From the NCBI GenBank assembly GCA_020847975.1, contig JADLBD010000184.1, positions 1 through 36,170 on the forward strand: DNA of 36,170 nucleotides, given 5' to 3'. The translations under genes were made by a program, and so were the position numbers. Below the pieces are notes generated by a model. That model worked only from the letters and a program-made list of their open reading frames with translations, was not told where the DNA came from and made no database searches. Source of the stretch: Bryobacterales bacterium (lineage in GTDB: Bacteria; Acidobacteriota; Terriglobia; Bryobacterales; Bryobacteraceae). This document shows positions 8,261-16,059 of this stretch, piece after piece (position 1 is the stretch's first letter; each line of letters opens with the position of its first letter).

Positions 8261-9484
8261 ATGCAAGCCGTTCTGGAATCCGCCATCCCTGCCCGCGACC
8301 CCGGAGGCAAACCCCAAACCGTCCGCCGCAATGTCGCCGTCGACGTCTACCGCGGACTCGTTATGTTCCTCATGATGGCCGAAGTGCTCCAGCTCGCGCG
8401 CGTCTCCCGCGCCTACCCCGGCAACTGGTTCTGGACCATTCTCGCCTGGAATCAAACCCACGTGCCATGGGCAGGCTGTTCGCTTCACGATCTCATCCAG
8501 CCCTCGTTCTCTTTCCTCGTCGGCGTCGCGCTCCCCTATTCCATCGCCAGCCGCCTCGCCAAGGGAGCCGCATTCCACAGGATGTTCGTCCACGCGCTGT
8601 GGCGCTCCCTCCTGCTCGTCTGGCTCGGCATCTTCCTTCGTTCCCTCTCGAGCCCTATCACCAACTTCACCTTTGAAGACACCCTCACGCAAATCGGCCT
8701 CGGCTACCCCTTCCTCTTCCTCCTCGGATTTCGCCCGGCCCGCTGGCAATGGACCGCCCTCGGAGTCATCCTCGCCGGCTACTGGCTGGCCTGGGCGCTC
8801 TATCCCGCGCCCGGCCCCGGCTTCGACTTTCAGGCTGTCGGCGTACCGCCGGATTGGCAGCATAACTTCACCGGCTTCGCCGCTCACTGGAACAAGAACA
8901 GCAACCTCGGCCAGGCCTTCGACATCTGGTTCCTGAATCTCTTCCCGCGCGTCAAGCCATTTCTCTATAACGGCGGCGGCTACCTCACGCTCAGTTTCAT
9001 TCCCACCCTCGGAACCATGATCCTCGGTCTCATCGCCGGACGCTGGCTCCGCGCCGCCGCCCCATCCATCCCCATGAAGCGCCTGCTCCTCGCGGCTGTC
9101 ATCGGCATCGCCGCCGGGCTCTTCCTCCATTTCACCGGCATCTGCCCCGTCGTCAAACGAATCTGGACTCCGGCCTGGACCCTCGCGAGCGGCGGCGCAT
9201 GCTTCCTCATCCTCGCCGGCTTCAGTTGGCTCATCGACGTCCAGGGCTGCCAGCGCTGGACCTTCCCGCTCGTCGTCATTGGCATGAACTCCATCGCCGC
9301 TTATCTCATCGCTCACCTGTTCGAGAAATTCATCATCGATTCGTTCCGGATCCATTTGGGCCCCAGCGCATTCCAGTTCGCGGGAGCCGGACTCGAACCG
9401 TTTTTCCGCGGAGCCGCTGTCCTGCTCGTCTTCTGGCTCATGCTCTTCTGGATGCACCGGCGCGGGATTTTCCTGCGGATTTGA
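8261..9484 (+). CDS. heparan-alpha-glucosaminide N-acetyltransferase-like membrane protein (DUF5009 type)
   Basis: A 407-residue polytopic membrane protein related to HGSNAT, which in animals acetylates terminal glucosamine across the lysosomal membrane; bacterial members have unknown acceptors, presumably glycans. The motif RRNVAVDVYRGLVMFLMMAE after a short cytoplasmic N-terminus, then HDLIQPSFSFLVGVALPYSI, is the family signature, followed by roughly ten hydrophobic helices, including LLLVWLGIFLRSLSS and the last one VLLVFWLMLFWMHRRGIFL. The ATG follows GAGGAGGG at good spacing, giving a strong ribosome site. Neighbours are unrelated housekeeping genes, so context does not identify a substrate. 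The family call is good; the reaction is inferred. Confidence 0.83.
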   Translation: MQAVLESAIPARDPGGKPQTVRRNVAVDVYRGLVMFLMMAEVLQLARVSRAYPGNWFWTILAWNQTHVPWAGCSLHDLIQPSFSFLVGVALPYSIASRLAKGAAFHRMFVHALWRSLLLVWLGIFLRSLSSPITNFTFEDTLTQIGLGYPFLFLLGFRPARWQWTALGVILAGYWLAWALYPAPGPGFDFQAVGVPPDWQHNFTGFAAHWNKNSNLGQAFDIWFLNLFPRVKPFLYNGGGYLTLSFIPTLGTMILGLIAGRWLRAAAPSIPMKRLLLAAVIGIAAGLFLHFTGICPVVKRIWTPAWTLASGGACFLILAGFSWLIDVQGCQRWTFPLVVIGMNSIAAYLIAHLFEKFIIDSFRIHLGPSAFQFAGAGLEPFFRGAAVLLVFWLMLFWMHRRGIFLRI

Positions 9485-9599
9485 ACCTCCGGATAATCGG
9501 CTAACATACTCTGAAATATTGCCTTCGGCCGGCTTTCCGTGAGGGAGGCCCGTTACTGTGTGCTAACATGCTCAAACGGAATCTCTTAATTTCGTTTTC

Positions 9600-9608
9600 T
9601 GCTATACT
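9600..9608 (+). promoter_or_regulatory. candidate extended -10 promoter for yjbQ-like gene
   Basis: TGC directly precedes TATACT (9603-9608), giving an extended -10 element. No good -35 is seen, as expected for this promoter type. It would start transcription near 9615, leaving a leader of about 85 bases that includes the 19-bp tandem repeat. The gap 9485-9699 holds no gene. Confidence 0.4.
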
Positions 9609-9643
9609 AACCGGGGATCAGTTGCATTCTTTGAATCTCGCCA

Positions 9644-9681
9644 GCGGGTTCGTGTATCAACTGCGGGTTCGTGTATCAACT
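9644..9681 (+). repeat. perfect 19-bp tandem duplication in leader of yjbQ-like gene
   Basis: The unit GCGGGTTCGTGTATCAACT occurs twice back to back at 9644-9662 and 9663-9681 with no mismatch, ending 18 bases before the start codon and abutting the ribosome-binding region. It lies inside the predicted leader. The unit has no clear internal symmetry. It may be a recent slippage duplication or a paired regulator or RNA element. Confidence 0.85.
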
Positions 9682-9699
9682 GAAGGAGAAGGGGAGGAC

Positions 9700-10197
9700 A
9701 TGAGTCCAGTAAAGGCTTCCATAGGAACCAGTGAGGTTAGCGAAGTTTCAACAGCCAGCCACCTTGGCTACAAGGTGTACAACCGCATCATCGACTGGAT
9801 TTCCAGCGACCGCACGCAGTTGTCCAACATCACCGAGCGCATCAACGAAGTGGTGCGCAAGAGCGGCGTGAAGGATGGTATCGTCCACCTGCAAACCCTG
9901 CACACAACCACCGCCATCTTCATCAACGAATGGCAGGACGCCCTGCTCCACGACGTGAAGGAGTTCTTTGAGAAGGTAGTGGACCGCAACGAATACTACC
10001 GTCACAACGATCCTCTCTACTCCGATTGCGAGCGCCGCAACGCCGATGCCCACATGCGCGGAATGCTCATGGGCCAGACTCTCTGCCTCCAGGTCCGCAA
10101 CGCATCCGTGCTCCTCGGGACTTGGCAGAGCATCATCCTCGCCGAGTTCGACGGACCTCGCAGCCGCACCCTTGCGGTTCAGGTCTCCGGCGTCTGA
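9700..10197 (+). CDS. yjbQ: YjbQ family (UPF0047) protein, secondary thiamine-phosphate synthase type
   Basis: A 165-residue soluble protein of the YjbQ/UPF0047 family, some members of which show weak thiamine-phosphate synthase activity; the physiological role is unsettled. The family core is clear: ITERINEVVRKSGVKDGIVH, LHTTTAIFINEWQDALLHDV (around residues 66-85), the central DAHMRGMLMGQTLCLQV, and TWQSIILAEFDGPRSR near the end. The usual family length is about 130-140 residues, so the first ~25 here are extra. The ATG at 9700 is chosen for the GGAGAAGGGGAGG just upstream; the same frame opens earlier (9568) but would translate the tandem repeat. The DUF2203 gene begins 8 bases after its stop. 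The real ThiE is encoded separately at 20940. Confidence 0.88.
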   Translation: MSPVKASIGTSEVSEVSTASHLGYKVYNRIIDWISSDRTQLSNITERINEVVRKSGVKDGIVHLQTLHTTTAIFINEWQDALLHDVKEFFEKVVDRNEYYRHNDPLYSDCERRNADAHMRGMLMGQTLCLQVRNASVLLGTWQSIILAEFDGPRSRTLAVQVSGV

Positions 10198-10205
10198 CCG
10201 TCCGG

Positions 10206-10646
10206 ATGTCCCGGTACTTCACCTTGGAAGAGGCCGAAGCGCTCCTGCCGGAAGTCGAGAACTCCATCCGCGCCGCCATCGAATTGAAGCGCTTTTACCT
10301 CGAGGCGGAAGAAGTCCTCGATCGCGAGTCCCGCCGGATTCTGATGAGCGGTGGAGCCATGGTGGACGCGCCGCGGCTCAACGCGGAAAAATCCCGCCGC
10401 GACACCTGCGCCGCTCAGCTCAAGGCAACCCTCGAGCACATCCATTCCTTAGGTTGCGAGGTCAAGGACCTCGACATCGGCCTTCTCGATTTCCGCACCC
10501 TGTACAAGGGCGAGGAAGTATACCTCTGCTGGAAACTCGGCGAATCCGCCATCTCCCATTGGCACGGATTACAGGAAGGATTCCGCGGCCGCAAGCCCGT
10601 CGATGAGGAGTTTCGCCGCAACCACCGCGGGAGCCGCAAGAGCTAA
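10206..10646 (+). CDS. DUF2203 family protein
   Basis: A 146-residue cytoplasmic protein of the DUF2203 family, function unknown. It starts SRYFTLEEAEALLPEVE and ends with the conserved block of GCEVKDLDIGLLDF, GEEVYLCWKLGE, ISHWHGLQEGFRGRKPVDEE. The first half is mostly charged helix, probably coiled. It sits 8 bases after the YjbQ gene and is likely co-transcribed. It ends 3 bases before the convergent ftsK stop, leaving no room for a conventional terminator between them. The call is by family pattern only; no catalytic motif is apparent. Confidence 0.85.
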   Translation: MSRYFTLEEAEALLPEVENSIRAAIELKRFYLEAEEVLDRESRRILMSGGAMVDAPRLNAEKSRRDTCAAQLKATLEHIHSLGCEVKDLDIGLLDFRTLYKGEEVYLCWKLGESAISHWHGLQEGFRGRKPVDEEFRRNHRGSRKS

Positions 10647-10649
10647 GCC

Positions 10650-13064
10650 TCACTGCTCGATCTCATCGAGCCAGTCCGGGCGTTTCAACACCTCCCTCGG
10701 CCGGCTTCCGTCCGGCGGCCCGATGATCCCGTCGCGGTGCATCATGTCGAGGATGCGCGCCGCCCGCCCATACCCTAGCCGCAGCCGGCGTTGAAGAATC
10801 GACGTCGATGCCTTGCCCATCTCCAGCACCACCCGCACCGCCTCCTGGTACATGGCATCCTGCACTCCGCCGCCTTCCTCCTCCGAGCCGGTCTCCACAT
10901 CGTCATCCTCCGATGGCGGCGGCTTCAGATAGCTTTCGTCATAGTCCGGCAGCGCCTGGTCCCGCCAGTGTTCCACCACGCGGTTGATCTCATTCTCCGT
11001 CACCAGCGACCCGTGCACCCTCACCAGCCGGGACGAGCCTGGAGGCAGATACAGCATGTCGCCGCGCCCCAGCAGATGCTCGGCGCCCATCACGTCCAGC
11101 ACGGTGCGCGAGTCCACCCTGGTTGCCACCCGGAAGCTGATGCGCGACGGAAAATTCGCCTTGATCAAACCCGTAATCACATCCACGCTCGGACGCTGCG
11201 TCGCCAGAACCAGGTGCATCCCCACCGCGCGCGCCATCTGCGCCAGGCGCGTTACCGAGGCCTCCACATTGGCTCGCTCCAGCATCATCAGATCCGCCAG
11301 TTCGTCGATCACGATCAGAATGTAGGGCAGCGGTTTCAACTGCTCCTGTTGCCCTTCGTCCTCCTCTTCAAACAGACTCCTCGGCGTCGCCGCCGTCTGC
11401 TTCAACTTCTTGTTGAACTGCTCGATGTTGCGCACCCCCTGCGAGGCCAGCAGCTTCAACCGCCGCTCCATCTCGAGCACCGCGTTCCGCAGCGCGTTTG
11501 TCGCCTGCTTGGCATCCGTGATCACCGGCGTCAAAAGGTGCGGAATCCCCTCGTAAATGCCCATCTCCACGCGCTTGGGATCCACCAGCACCATCCGCAC
11601 CTCGTCCGGCGTCGCCTTGTAGAGAATCGACATGATCAGCGAGTTCAGCATGACGCTCTTGCCCGATCCTGTCGAACCCGCGATCAGAAGGTGCGGCATC
11701 GTGTCGAGCGCTGCCACTTTGATCCGGCCGTTGATGTCCTTGCCCAGACAAATTGTCAGCTTCGAAGCCGAATCGCTGAACTCTTCCGATTCGAGAATCT
11801 GCCGCAGGCTGATCACTTCCCGCCTCGTGTTCGGTACCTCGATGCCCACTGTCGGCTTCCCGGGCAGCCGTTCGATGAAGATGGATTCCGCCTGCAGCCC
11901 AAGGCACAAGTCCTCCGTCAGCGTCACAATCCGGCTGTACTTGATGCCCGCTTCAGGCTTGTATTCGAACGTAGTCACCACCGGACCCGGATTGATCTGC
12001 ACCACCGAGCCAAGCACGTTGAACTCTTCCAGCTTCGACTTGATGCGCCCGGCGATCTCCTTCAACTCCTGTCCGTCATAGGCGCTTCGCGCGGGAGCCT
12101 CATTCAACAGGGTTGTCGATGGCCGGTCGAACGTCACCGGACGCCGCCGTGGAGGGTTCGCCGGCCGCGCCGGTTCCGGCTCCACCATCGTGCGCGGCGG
12201 CGGTGGCGGAAACGGTTCCGGCTCCTCGAGAACACAGATCGGGATTTCCTGCTCCGCCGGTTCGTCTACGGAAGTCTCCATTGCGCGGAACTGTCCCTGC
12301 TGCCCGGCGTCCTCCCAAGGCGGCCTGTCCTCCCGCGCGTACGGCGCGGCAGGCGGCGCATTCGCCGGTTCCATGGCCTGCCCCGGAACCATCCCCGCGG
12401 GCTTTCGCTTTGCTGCCTTCGCCCTCGCCCTTTCCTCCTTCAACTGCTGCTTCGCCAGCCGGTTCAGTGCTCTCTGGTCTTTCCATCTCCGCCACCGGCT
12501 CTTCTGCCGTTCTTGCCATTGCCGCGGCCCCGCAAACCATACCGGCACCTTCGCCAGCGAAAAGCTGGACACCAGGTACAGGGAAACAAACAGCGTAGTG
12601 GCCGTCAGGAACGCCGCGCCCGTCGGATTCAGCCCGCTCACCAGGGAATCCGCAACCAGAACCCCGGCCAGCCCCCCAGGCGGTAACACGCCTTGCAGTG
12701 GATGAAGCCACGGGATCAGCGCCAGACCCGTACAGGAGCCAAGCACCAGCAGAAAAAATCCGATTGCCTTGACGAACGGCACCTGAATCGGCCGTGAGCG
12801 CACCCACTTCACCGCCAGGGCGAATATCGCTACCGGCAATACCCATGCCCCCCACCCCAATAATTGAAACAGCAGATCCGAAGTATACGAGCCGGCTTTG
12901 CCGATCAGGTTCTGCACCCGGATGTCCGGTGTAGCCGTATTGAACGATGGATCGCTCGGATGAAAGGAGTACAGGCTCAGCGACAATACCAGTGCGCCGA
13001 CCAGATACACTACTCCCGCGGCTTCGTTCAGCCTGTGATGTCGTGTCGGTCCTAAAAATCTCAT
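10650..13064 (-). CDS. ftsK: DNA translocase FtsK/SpoIIIE
   Basis: An 804-residue septal DNA pump that moves chromosome termini and supports dimer resolution during division. Order: an N-terminal membrane part with about four hydrophobic segments (to about residue 190), a basic then proline-rich linker (about 190-320), the alpha/beta motor with Walker A AGSTGSGKS (about 458-466) and a Walker B segment YILIVIDELADLMML, and a C-terminal gamma winged helix (about 740-800, GYGRAARILDMMHRDGIIG) that reads polar sequence signals. The ATG at 13064 is preceded by AGGGACAAGG. It is shorter than the E. coli protein because the linker is short, as in most bacteria outside the enterics. It is divergent from pyk, with a candidate promoter at 13115-13143. 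Confidence 0.96.
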   Translation of the reverse strand: MRFLGPTRHHRLNEAAGVVYLVGALVLSLSLYSFHPSDPSFNTATPDIRVQNLIGKAGSYTSDLLFQLLGWGAWVLPVAIFALAVKWVRSRPIQVPFVKAIGFFLLVLGSCTGLALIPWLHPLQGVLPPGGLAGVLVADSLVSGLNPTGAAFLTATTLFVSLYLVSSFSLAKVPVWFAGPRQWQERQKSRWRRWKDQRALNRLAKQQLKEERARAKAAKRKPAGMVPGQAMEPANAPPAAPYAREDRPPWEDAGQQGQFRAMETSVDEPAEQEIPICVLEEPEPFPPPPPRTMVEPEPARPANPPRRRPVTFDRPSTTLLNEAPARSAYDGQELKEIAGRIKSKLEEFNVLGSVVQINPGPVVTTFEYKPEAGIKYSRIVTLTEDLCLGLQAESIFIERLPGKPTVGIEVPNTRREVISLRQILESEEFSDSASKLTICLGKDINGRIKVAALDTMPHLLIAGSTGSGKSVMLNSLIMSILYKATPDEVRMVLVDPKRVEMGIYEGIPHLLTPVITDAKQATNALRNAVLEMERRLKLLASQGVRNIEQFNKKLKQTAATPRSLFEEEDEGQQEQLKPLPYILIVIDELADLMMLERANVEASVTRLAQMARAVGMHLVLATQRPSVDVITGLIKANFPSRISFRVATRVDSRTVLDVMGAEHLLGRGDMLYLPPGSSRLVRVHGSLVTENEINRVVEHWRDQALPDYDESYLKPPPSEDDDVETGSEEEGGGVQDAMYQEAVRVVLEMGKASTSILQRRLRLGYGRAARILDMMHRDGIIGPPDGSRPREVLKRPDWLDEIEQ

Positions 13065-13114
13065 CCTTGTCCCTGGTGGGCTAGGGGCGCCGGATGATAG
13101 CCAGAGCGCTCTTC

Positions 13115-13143
13115 ATTATGGCAGAAATTACGCCCCTCCTGAA
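13115..13143 (-). promoter_or_regulatory. candidate promoter for ftsK
   Basis: Reading leftward, CATAAT (13120-13115) is preceded by TGC (13123-13121), an extended -10, with a weak TTCAGG 17 bases further upstream (13143-13138). Transcription would start near 13108, about 44 bases before the ftsK ATG. This is pattern matching only. Confidence 0.3.
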
Positions 13144-13241
13144 GCCATCGAAACGAACGAAACACAAGCCAGGCAGCGACGTGCCAAAATGAAAGTCACG
13201 CCTGCGTCAGCCGCTCCCAGGCCTTGTAGGAGCCCCTGTAG

Positions 13242-14663
13242 ATGCCCACCACAAAAATCGTGGCCACTCTCGGTCCTTCCTCCCGTTCCGGGCAGGCGAT
13301 TCATGATTTGATCGTGGCCGGAGTGAACGTCTTTCGCATTAACGCGTCCCACGCCAGGACGGGCGAGATATCCGAGCTGGTCTTTGCCGTGCGAAAAATA
13401 GCCGAAGAACTCGGCACCAACACCAGCGTCCTCCTCGATCTTCAGGGCCCCAAGATTCGCCTGGAAACCTTCGAGAACGGGCAGTGTGTCCTCGAAAAGG
13501 GAGCCGAGTTTACCATTACCACCGAATCCGTCGCCGGCTCCTGCCGCCGCGCCTCCACCACATACAAAGAATTCGCCAGGGACGTGAAGCCGGAGGACCG
13601 TATCCTGCTCGCCGATGGCAGCGTTGAACTGCGCGCCCTTTCAACCGACGGCGTCCAGGTTCTCTGCGAAGTGGTGGCCGGCGGTCCCATCAGCGATCGC
13701 AAGGGCATCAACCTCCCCGGCGTCAAACTCACTACCCCGTCCCTTACCAAGAAAGACATGGCCGACCTCCGCGAAGGGCTCCAGGCCGGCATTGACTTCG
13801 TGGCCCTTTCCTTCGTCCGCGTGCGCGAAGATGTGCTCCGCATGCGCCACTTCCTCGACGAGAACGACGCCTCCATCCCCATCGTGGCCAAGATCGAGAA
13901 GCCCGAAGGATGGGAGAACTTTGATTCCATCCTGGTTGAATCCGACGGAGTGATGGTGGCTCGCGGCGATCTCGGCGTCGAGATGGCCGTCGAAAAAGTG
14001 CCCGCCATTCAAAAGGAGATCATCCGCAAAGCGCGACGCAAGGCAAAGTTCGTCATCACCGCCACCCAGATGCTCGAATCCATGATCCAGAGCCCCTTCC
14101 CCACCCGCGCCGAAGTGAGCGACGTTGCCAACGCCATCTACGACGGCACCGACGCCGTCATGCTCTCCGCCGAAACCTCCGTTGGCCAGTACCCCGTCGA
14201 AGCGGTCCGCATGATGGCCCGCATCGCTAACGAGACCGAAATCTCGGTCCGCCGCAAAGGCTTTCCCCCGCTCCATCCCGCTCCCGGCATGACCGACCCG
14301 CAGATCATCGCGCACGTCGCCATCGAGGCCGCACAACTCGTCAATGCCACTGCCATTGTCGTCTTCAGCGTCAGCGGCTCCAGCGGCCGTCTCCTCTCCA
14401 GTTACCGTCCGCCCGTCCCCGTCTACGTCTTCACTCACACCCACGAAGTCGCGCGCCAGCTCACCGTCAACTTCGGCATCCGCCCCGTCGTCGCTCCGCA
14501 ACTCGGCAGCACCGACGAAATGCTGGCGCAGGTGGATAAGATGCTCGGCGAGCGCCGCAGCCTGAAGCCGAAGGATACGGTGGTGTTCGTCGCCGGCCAG
14601 CCCATCGGCCGCAAAGGAACCACGAACATGTTGAAGATTCACCGCGTCGGTGAACTGCGGTAG
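13242..14663 (+). CDS. pyk: pyruvate kinase
   Basis: A 473-residue glycolytic enzyme converting phosphoenolpyruvate and ADP to pyruvate and ATP. It opens TKIVATLGPSSRSG and has NVFRINASHAR (about residue 29), LLDLQGPKIRL, the B domain, FVALSFVRVREDV, IVAKIEKPEGWENFDSI and MVARGDLGVEM. The signature ITATQMLESMI then PTRAEVSDVANAIYDGTDAVMLSAETSVGQYP completes the active site. The regulatory C domain (about 360-473) ends with the IGRKGTTNMLKIHRVG type tail. The usual NFSHG is NASHA here, a substitution seen in some bacterial branches. The ATG follows TAGGAG with a 9-base gap. A hairpin candidate lies just after its stop. Confidence 0.97.
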   Translation: MPTTKIVATLGPSSRSGQAIHDLIVAGVNVFRINASHARTGEISELVFAVRKIAEELGTNTSVLLDLQGPKIRLETFENGQCVLEKGAEFTITTESVAGSCRRASTTYKEFARDVKPEDRILLADGSVELRALSTDGVQVLCEVVAGGPISDRKGINLPGVKLTTPSLTKKDMADLREGLQAGIDFVALSFVRVREDVLRMRHFLDENDASIPIVAKIEKPEGWENFDSILVESDGVMVARGDLGVEMAVEKVPAIQKEIIRKARRKAKFVITATQMLESMIQSPFPTRAEVSDVANAIYDGTDAVMLSAETSVGQYPVEAVRMMARIANETEISVRRKGFPPLHPAPGMTDPQIIAHVAIEAAQLVNATAIVVFSVSGSSGRLLSSYRPPVPVYVFTHTHEVARQLTVNFGIRPVVAPQLGSTDEMLAQVDKMLGERRSLKPKDTVVFVAGQPIGRKGTTNMLKIHRVGELR

Positions 14664-14679
14664 GGCCCGCCCTCTCATG

Positions 14680-14701
14680 GCCGGCGTTATGCTTCGCCGG
14701 C
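14680..14701 (+). terminator. possible stem-loop after pyk
   Basis: GCCGGCG (14680-14686) and CGCCGGC (14695-14701) form a perfect 7-bp stem with an 8-base loop, 16 bases after the pyk stop. No T run follows on either strand. The stem overlaps the stop codon region of the small minus-strand gene, so it could serve as a shared weak terminator. Confidence 0.3.
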
Positions 14702-14860
14702 AGACCGCTTGCCGTGCCTGCCCAGAAGTAGATGCAGCGCGTAGGCTACCTCGTCCGGATGAGCCGCGCACCAGGAAACAATCCGTTCGAACTTGATCGT
14801 GTCGTCGGCGATGGCGCTGATTTCCATTATTTCCGCTTCGATGATCTCCGAGTCTCGCAT
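14687..14860 (-). CDS. small hypothetical protein
   Basis: A 57-residue acidic-then-basic protein, not recognised. The sequence MRDSEIIEAEIMEISAIADD is followed by FERIVSWCAAHPDEVAYALH and a basic LGRHGKRSAGEA tail, which reads as two amphipathic helices and looks protein-like rather than like an antisense shadow. The ATG at 14860 is chosen; a GTG at 14881 would add 7 residues. It lies 30 bases after the LamG-VanZ gene on the same strand and may be the last gene of that operon. Convergent with pyk. Confidence is limited by small size and lack of a family. Confidence 0.5.
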   Translation of the reverse strand: MRDSEIIEAEIMEISAIADDTIKFERIVSWCAAHPDEVAYALHLLLGRHGKRSAGEA

Positions 14861-14890
14861 AGCGTTCCCAGCATGCCACACCGCTTGCCT

Positions 14891-16057
14891 TCAATGCCTT
14901 GTTACTCTCCCCGCTGGCCCGGAAGCTGCGTTTCCGAAAAAGCGGCCCACCCAGGGCAGTTGCCTTTCCGCCAACGGATAGAGGTGGCGGAAGCACAGCA
15001 CCCCCAGATAAGTTCCGAAGGTATTCGTGAACAGGTCCGTCGTTCCTGAATCGCGCATCGGCAGATACACCTGCCCTACTTCAATCGTCAGGCTGACCAG
15101 CGTGCCGAGAAACACCGTCGCCCAAACGGCCCTTCGACGGGGAAGCAGTTGACCAATGAGCGCATAGAAGATGAAGCCGAATGGTACAAACCCGATGATG
15201 TTCTTGCCGGCGCTGGACCAATAAGAGCGGGTGAGGGTGAATTCCTCCCAGAACGGCTCCAGCACGATCTTATCGAGCACCGCGTACTTTCGCGGAATGT
15301 ACAGATCCATTCCTGGAGACGCCTGGTTGTGAATCCGGTCGCCGCTCCGCTCCGTGAAAAGAAACAAGGCCGCGGGCCGGGCTTCGCCTTCCGCATCGGG
15401 GCGGCCCTCCCGTGTCCATGTCTCGAAGTCCCGGGCGGCTTGGGCGGCGGACAACTCGGCGTTGAACAAAGCCAGGTCCCGGATCTCTCCTGTGAAGCTG
15501 TTCGGCTGGCGTGGCGCGTCTCCCAGCACCACCTGGCCCTGAAACGATGCTGCCGGAATGCGGAACCCTGGCGCCCGGCCGGCGACTGCGCCGTCTACAT
15601 AGACTGTGGTTCCGCCGCTTCCCGATGTCACGGTAAGGAACACGAATTTGTTGCGCCGCAACGCTTGGCCAAACACTTCCGCCACTGTGGTGTGCTCCTT
15701 CACCGCGTCAATCGATCCGCGAAGGTTCTCATCCAACCGCAGGCTCGTCAGTGACTGGCTGAGCGCCAGCGGAATGCCCTGGCCCGGCGTATAGAACGAA
15801 AGGAACGTCGCGGAGGTGGCCCATCGCGAGGGGCGCATCAGGATTTCGATGCTGTATCCCGTAGACTCGGGCGGGGCGGGCAGGCTCAACGGGCCCGCGC
15901 TCCACACCGTTCCATACTTGCCGAACTCGATTCCATTCTCCTTCCAGGTCACCTGGTTCCTGGGTGTGTGGAAGGGCCAAAAACCGAGCGAGAGCGTAAT
16001 GCACAGAACGGCGAAGCAGGCTGCCGCCAGCAGCCTATGCGGCTTGGAGTATGCCAT
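14891..16057 (-). CDS. LamG-like domain fused to VanZ-like membrane domain
   Basis: A 388-residue protein. After an N-terminal hydrophobic signal/anchor (AACFAVLCITLSLGFWPF) comes a concanavalin/LamG-like beta-sandwich (about residues 40-235) with YSIEILMRPSRW, TTVYVDGAVAGRAPG and FTGEIRDLALFNAELSAAQ, a fold usually binding glycans. The last third is a VanZ-like module (about 262-372) with NIIGFVPFGFIFYALIGQ, EVGQVYLPMRDSGTTDLF and TNTFGTYLGV, predicted to have three to four membrane helices. VanZ-type proteins are linked to teicoplanin tolerance in enterococci but have unknown function elsewhere. The ATG is 2 bases after the DUF1501 stop, so it belongs to that operon. An outward-facing sugar-binding sandwich on a VanZ body is the likely topology, by inference. 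Confidence 0.85.
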   Translation of the reverse strand: MAYSKPHRLLAAACFAVLCITLSLGFWPFHTPRNQVTWKENGIEFGKYGTVWSAGPLSLPAPPESTGYSIEILMRPSRWATSATFLSFYTPGQGIPLALSQSLTSLRLDENLRGSIDAVKEHTTVAEVFGQALRRNKFVFLTVTSGSGGTTVYVDGAVAGRAPGFRIPAASFQGQVVLGDAPRQPNSFTGEIRDLALFNAELSAAQAARDFETWTREGRPDAEGEARPAALFLFTERSGDRIHNQASPGMDLYIPRKYAVLDKIVLEPFWEEFTLTRSYWSSAGKNIIGFVPFGFIFYALIGQLLPRRRAVWATVFLGTLVSLTIEVGQVYLPMRDSGTTDLFTNTFGTYLGVLCFRHLYPLAERQLPWVGRFFGNAASGPAGRVTRH

Positions 16058-16059
16058 TC

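Noticed and set aside
8183..9457. 424-residue open frame on the minus strand
   Set aside because: Antisense to the HGSNAT-like gene; extreme Glu/Gly/Asp content arises from its C-rich codons.
10791..12686. 631-residue open frame on the plus strand
   Set aside because: Antisense to ftsK; Arg/His-rich with no domain, while ftsK shows complete motor motifs.
13641..14996. 451-residue open frame on the minus strand
   Set aside because: Antisense to pyk and running into the neighbouring small gene; no coding features.
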